Notes under the pieces: model-generated
Databases searched by the model: none
Told to the model about the DNA's origin: nothing
What the model saw: the letters and a program-made list of their open reading frames with translations, nothing else
In this document: piece by piece, positions 63,276-64,000 of the stretch
Layout of the letters: every line of letters starts with the position of its first letter
Position numbering within the stretch: position 1 is the first letter of the stretch
Made by a program: the position numbers and the translations under genes
From: Nostoc edaphicum CCNP1411
Lineage (GTDB): Bacteria; Cyanobacteriota; Cyanobacteriia; Cyanobacteriales; Nostocaceae
Assembly (NCBI RefSeq): GCF_014023275.1
Contig: NZ_CP054698.1
Span: 5,603,001-5,667,000 of the forward strand
Direction of reading: 5' to 3'
DNA length: 64,000 nt

Positions 63276-64000
63276 ATGGTTGTGAAGTTGCAGCGACCAA
63301 TTTTAGTGGGAGGATTGGGACTGTCCTTTTCTTTGTGGATGTTGGACAGTTGGCACGATTCTATAGTGCAGGTGGGTGAGTTTGGTTTATTGAGTGCCTT
63401 AGCTGTAGGCGGAGGTTTGTGGTTATTCCAACAAAATCGCCCGAAAGACAGTTTAGAGCAGCTAAATGGTATGGTTGTGGATCGGCCGACTGTGGAAAGT
63501 GCGATCGCTAAGACTGAGACTGTAATTAACCAACTGGCACAAGAATCAGAAAACCATCCGGCCTTACAAACACTCAGAGAACAAGTTGCCCAATTGTTGT
63601 TGGAATTAGACAGGCAAAAAATTAAAGTGGCTGTGACTGGCGGGAAATCCGTGGGTAAAAGCACTTTAATTCATGTGCTAGAGCAAAATCTAGAAACACA
63701 AAATTTTGTGTCTTTAGAAGAAACAGCACCTTTATTTAGAGAAGTCGGTGAAAATTCAGATGCGGCTATTTTGGCAGAAGTAGCAAAATCTGATTTTGTG
63801 CTATTTCTGACAAACGGTGATTTGACAGACTCAGAATTTCAAACCTTACAGCAGCTAAAAGCAGCAAATCAATCCACAATCCTGGTTTTCAACAAACAAG
63901 ATCAGTATTTAACTGATGAAAGCGCCAGCATCTTGCTGTCATTAAAACAGCGGATGCAGGGAAATGTAGTTGCAACCGCGGCCTCTCCCATTGCCATCAA
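63276..64000 (+). CDS. Membrane-associated Era-like GTPase (partial)
   Basis: The 5' 241 codons of a gene that continues past the window. The product begins MVVKLQRPILVGGLGLSFSL, with two hydrophobic segments in the first 55 residues. A helical stretch follows, then a GTPase domain with P-loop GGKSVGKST and a G4 motif NKQD. The spacing fits the TRAFAC/Era-like GTPases that cyanobacteria combine with a C-terminal DUF697 domain; that part is not visible here. It starts at the ATG behind GCGGAG. Its role is unknown. Confidence 0.82.
   Translation, partial: MVVKLQRPILVGGLGLSFSLWMLDSWHDSIVQVGEFGLLSALAVGGGLWLFQQNRPKDSLEQLNGMVVDRPTVESAIAKTETVINQLAQESENHPALQTLREQVAQLLLELDRQKIKVAVTGGKSVGKSTLIHVLEQNLETQNFVSLEETAPLFREVGENSDAAILAEVAKSDFVLFLTNGDLTDSEFQTLQQLKAANQSTILVFNKQDQYLTDESASILLSLKQRMQGNVVATAASPIAI

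Overview
The window looks like chromosome of a filamentous, heterocyst-type cyanobacterium (Nostoc/Anabaena group). The palindrome GCGATCGC (HIP1) recurs inside and between genes. Intergenic gaps are filled with tandem 7-bp repeats of the kind known from Nostocales. There are cyanobacterial marker genes: ndhN, a CpcS/CpeS-type bilin lyase, a DUF1230/CGLD27 protein, a glycine-rich RRM protein and DUF29 proteins. The ribosomal operon has the cyanobacterial order, without rpsJ, rpsN or rpmD. Assignments come from reading the sequence only; no database search was made.

Layout. 1-13.4 kb: accessory and housekeeping genes. These are a beta-helix PEP-CTERM protein, an intact group II intron with its maturase behind a DUF427 gene, a secreted small protein with a truncated tandem copy, a DUF104/PIN toxin-antitoxin pair, a metallophosphoesterase, an orphan sugar-binding lipoprotein, yebC with a decayed copy of its 3' end, a second PEP-CTERM protein, an RRM protein and a phycobiliprotein lyase. 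13.5-18.9 kb: an RND efflux pair (adaptor and pump) convergent with ndhN.

19.3-38.0 kb: the S10-spc-alpha ribosomal superoperon, from rplC to prfA and including secY, adk, infA, rpoA and truA. It is preceded by about 500 nt of consecutive stem-loops that look like a structured leader. Most larger gaps in the operon carry paired heptamer arrays. In several cases these arrays supply the ribosome-binding site, and in rplM also the start codon.

38.0-45.8 kb: an AT-rich accessory island. It holds an XRE regulator with two palindromic operators 20 bp apart, a DUF29 gene whose 3' end was cut by an IS630-type element with a TA target duplication, a P-loop GTPase plus PD-(D/E)XK nuclease operon (the best candidate for an undescribed, possibly defensive, system), and an Rpn-like nuclease with a duplicated C-terminal fragment.

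45.9-64 kb: an ABC-F ATPase, gpmI, secG, a metzincin-type protease, a second DUF29 gene, two glycosyltransferases, an MFS transporter overlapping recO, deoC, a divergent cytosine methyltransferase/Mrr-like nuclease pair, rsfS, a DUF1230 gene, an asparaginase, initiator tRNA-Met, and the 5' part of an Era-like GTPase running off the end. Two conserved genes, the RND pump and recO, carry low-complexity repeat DNA as in-frame insertions.
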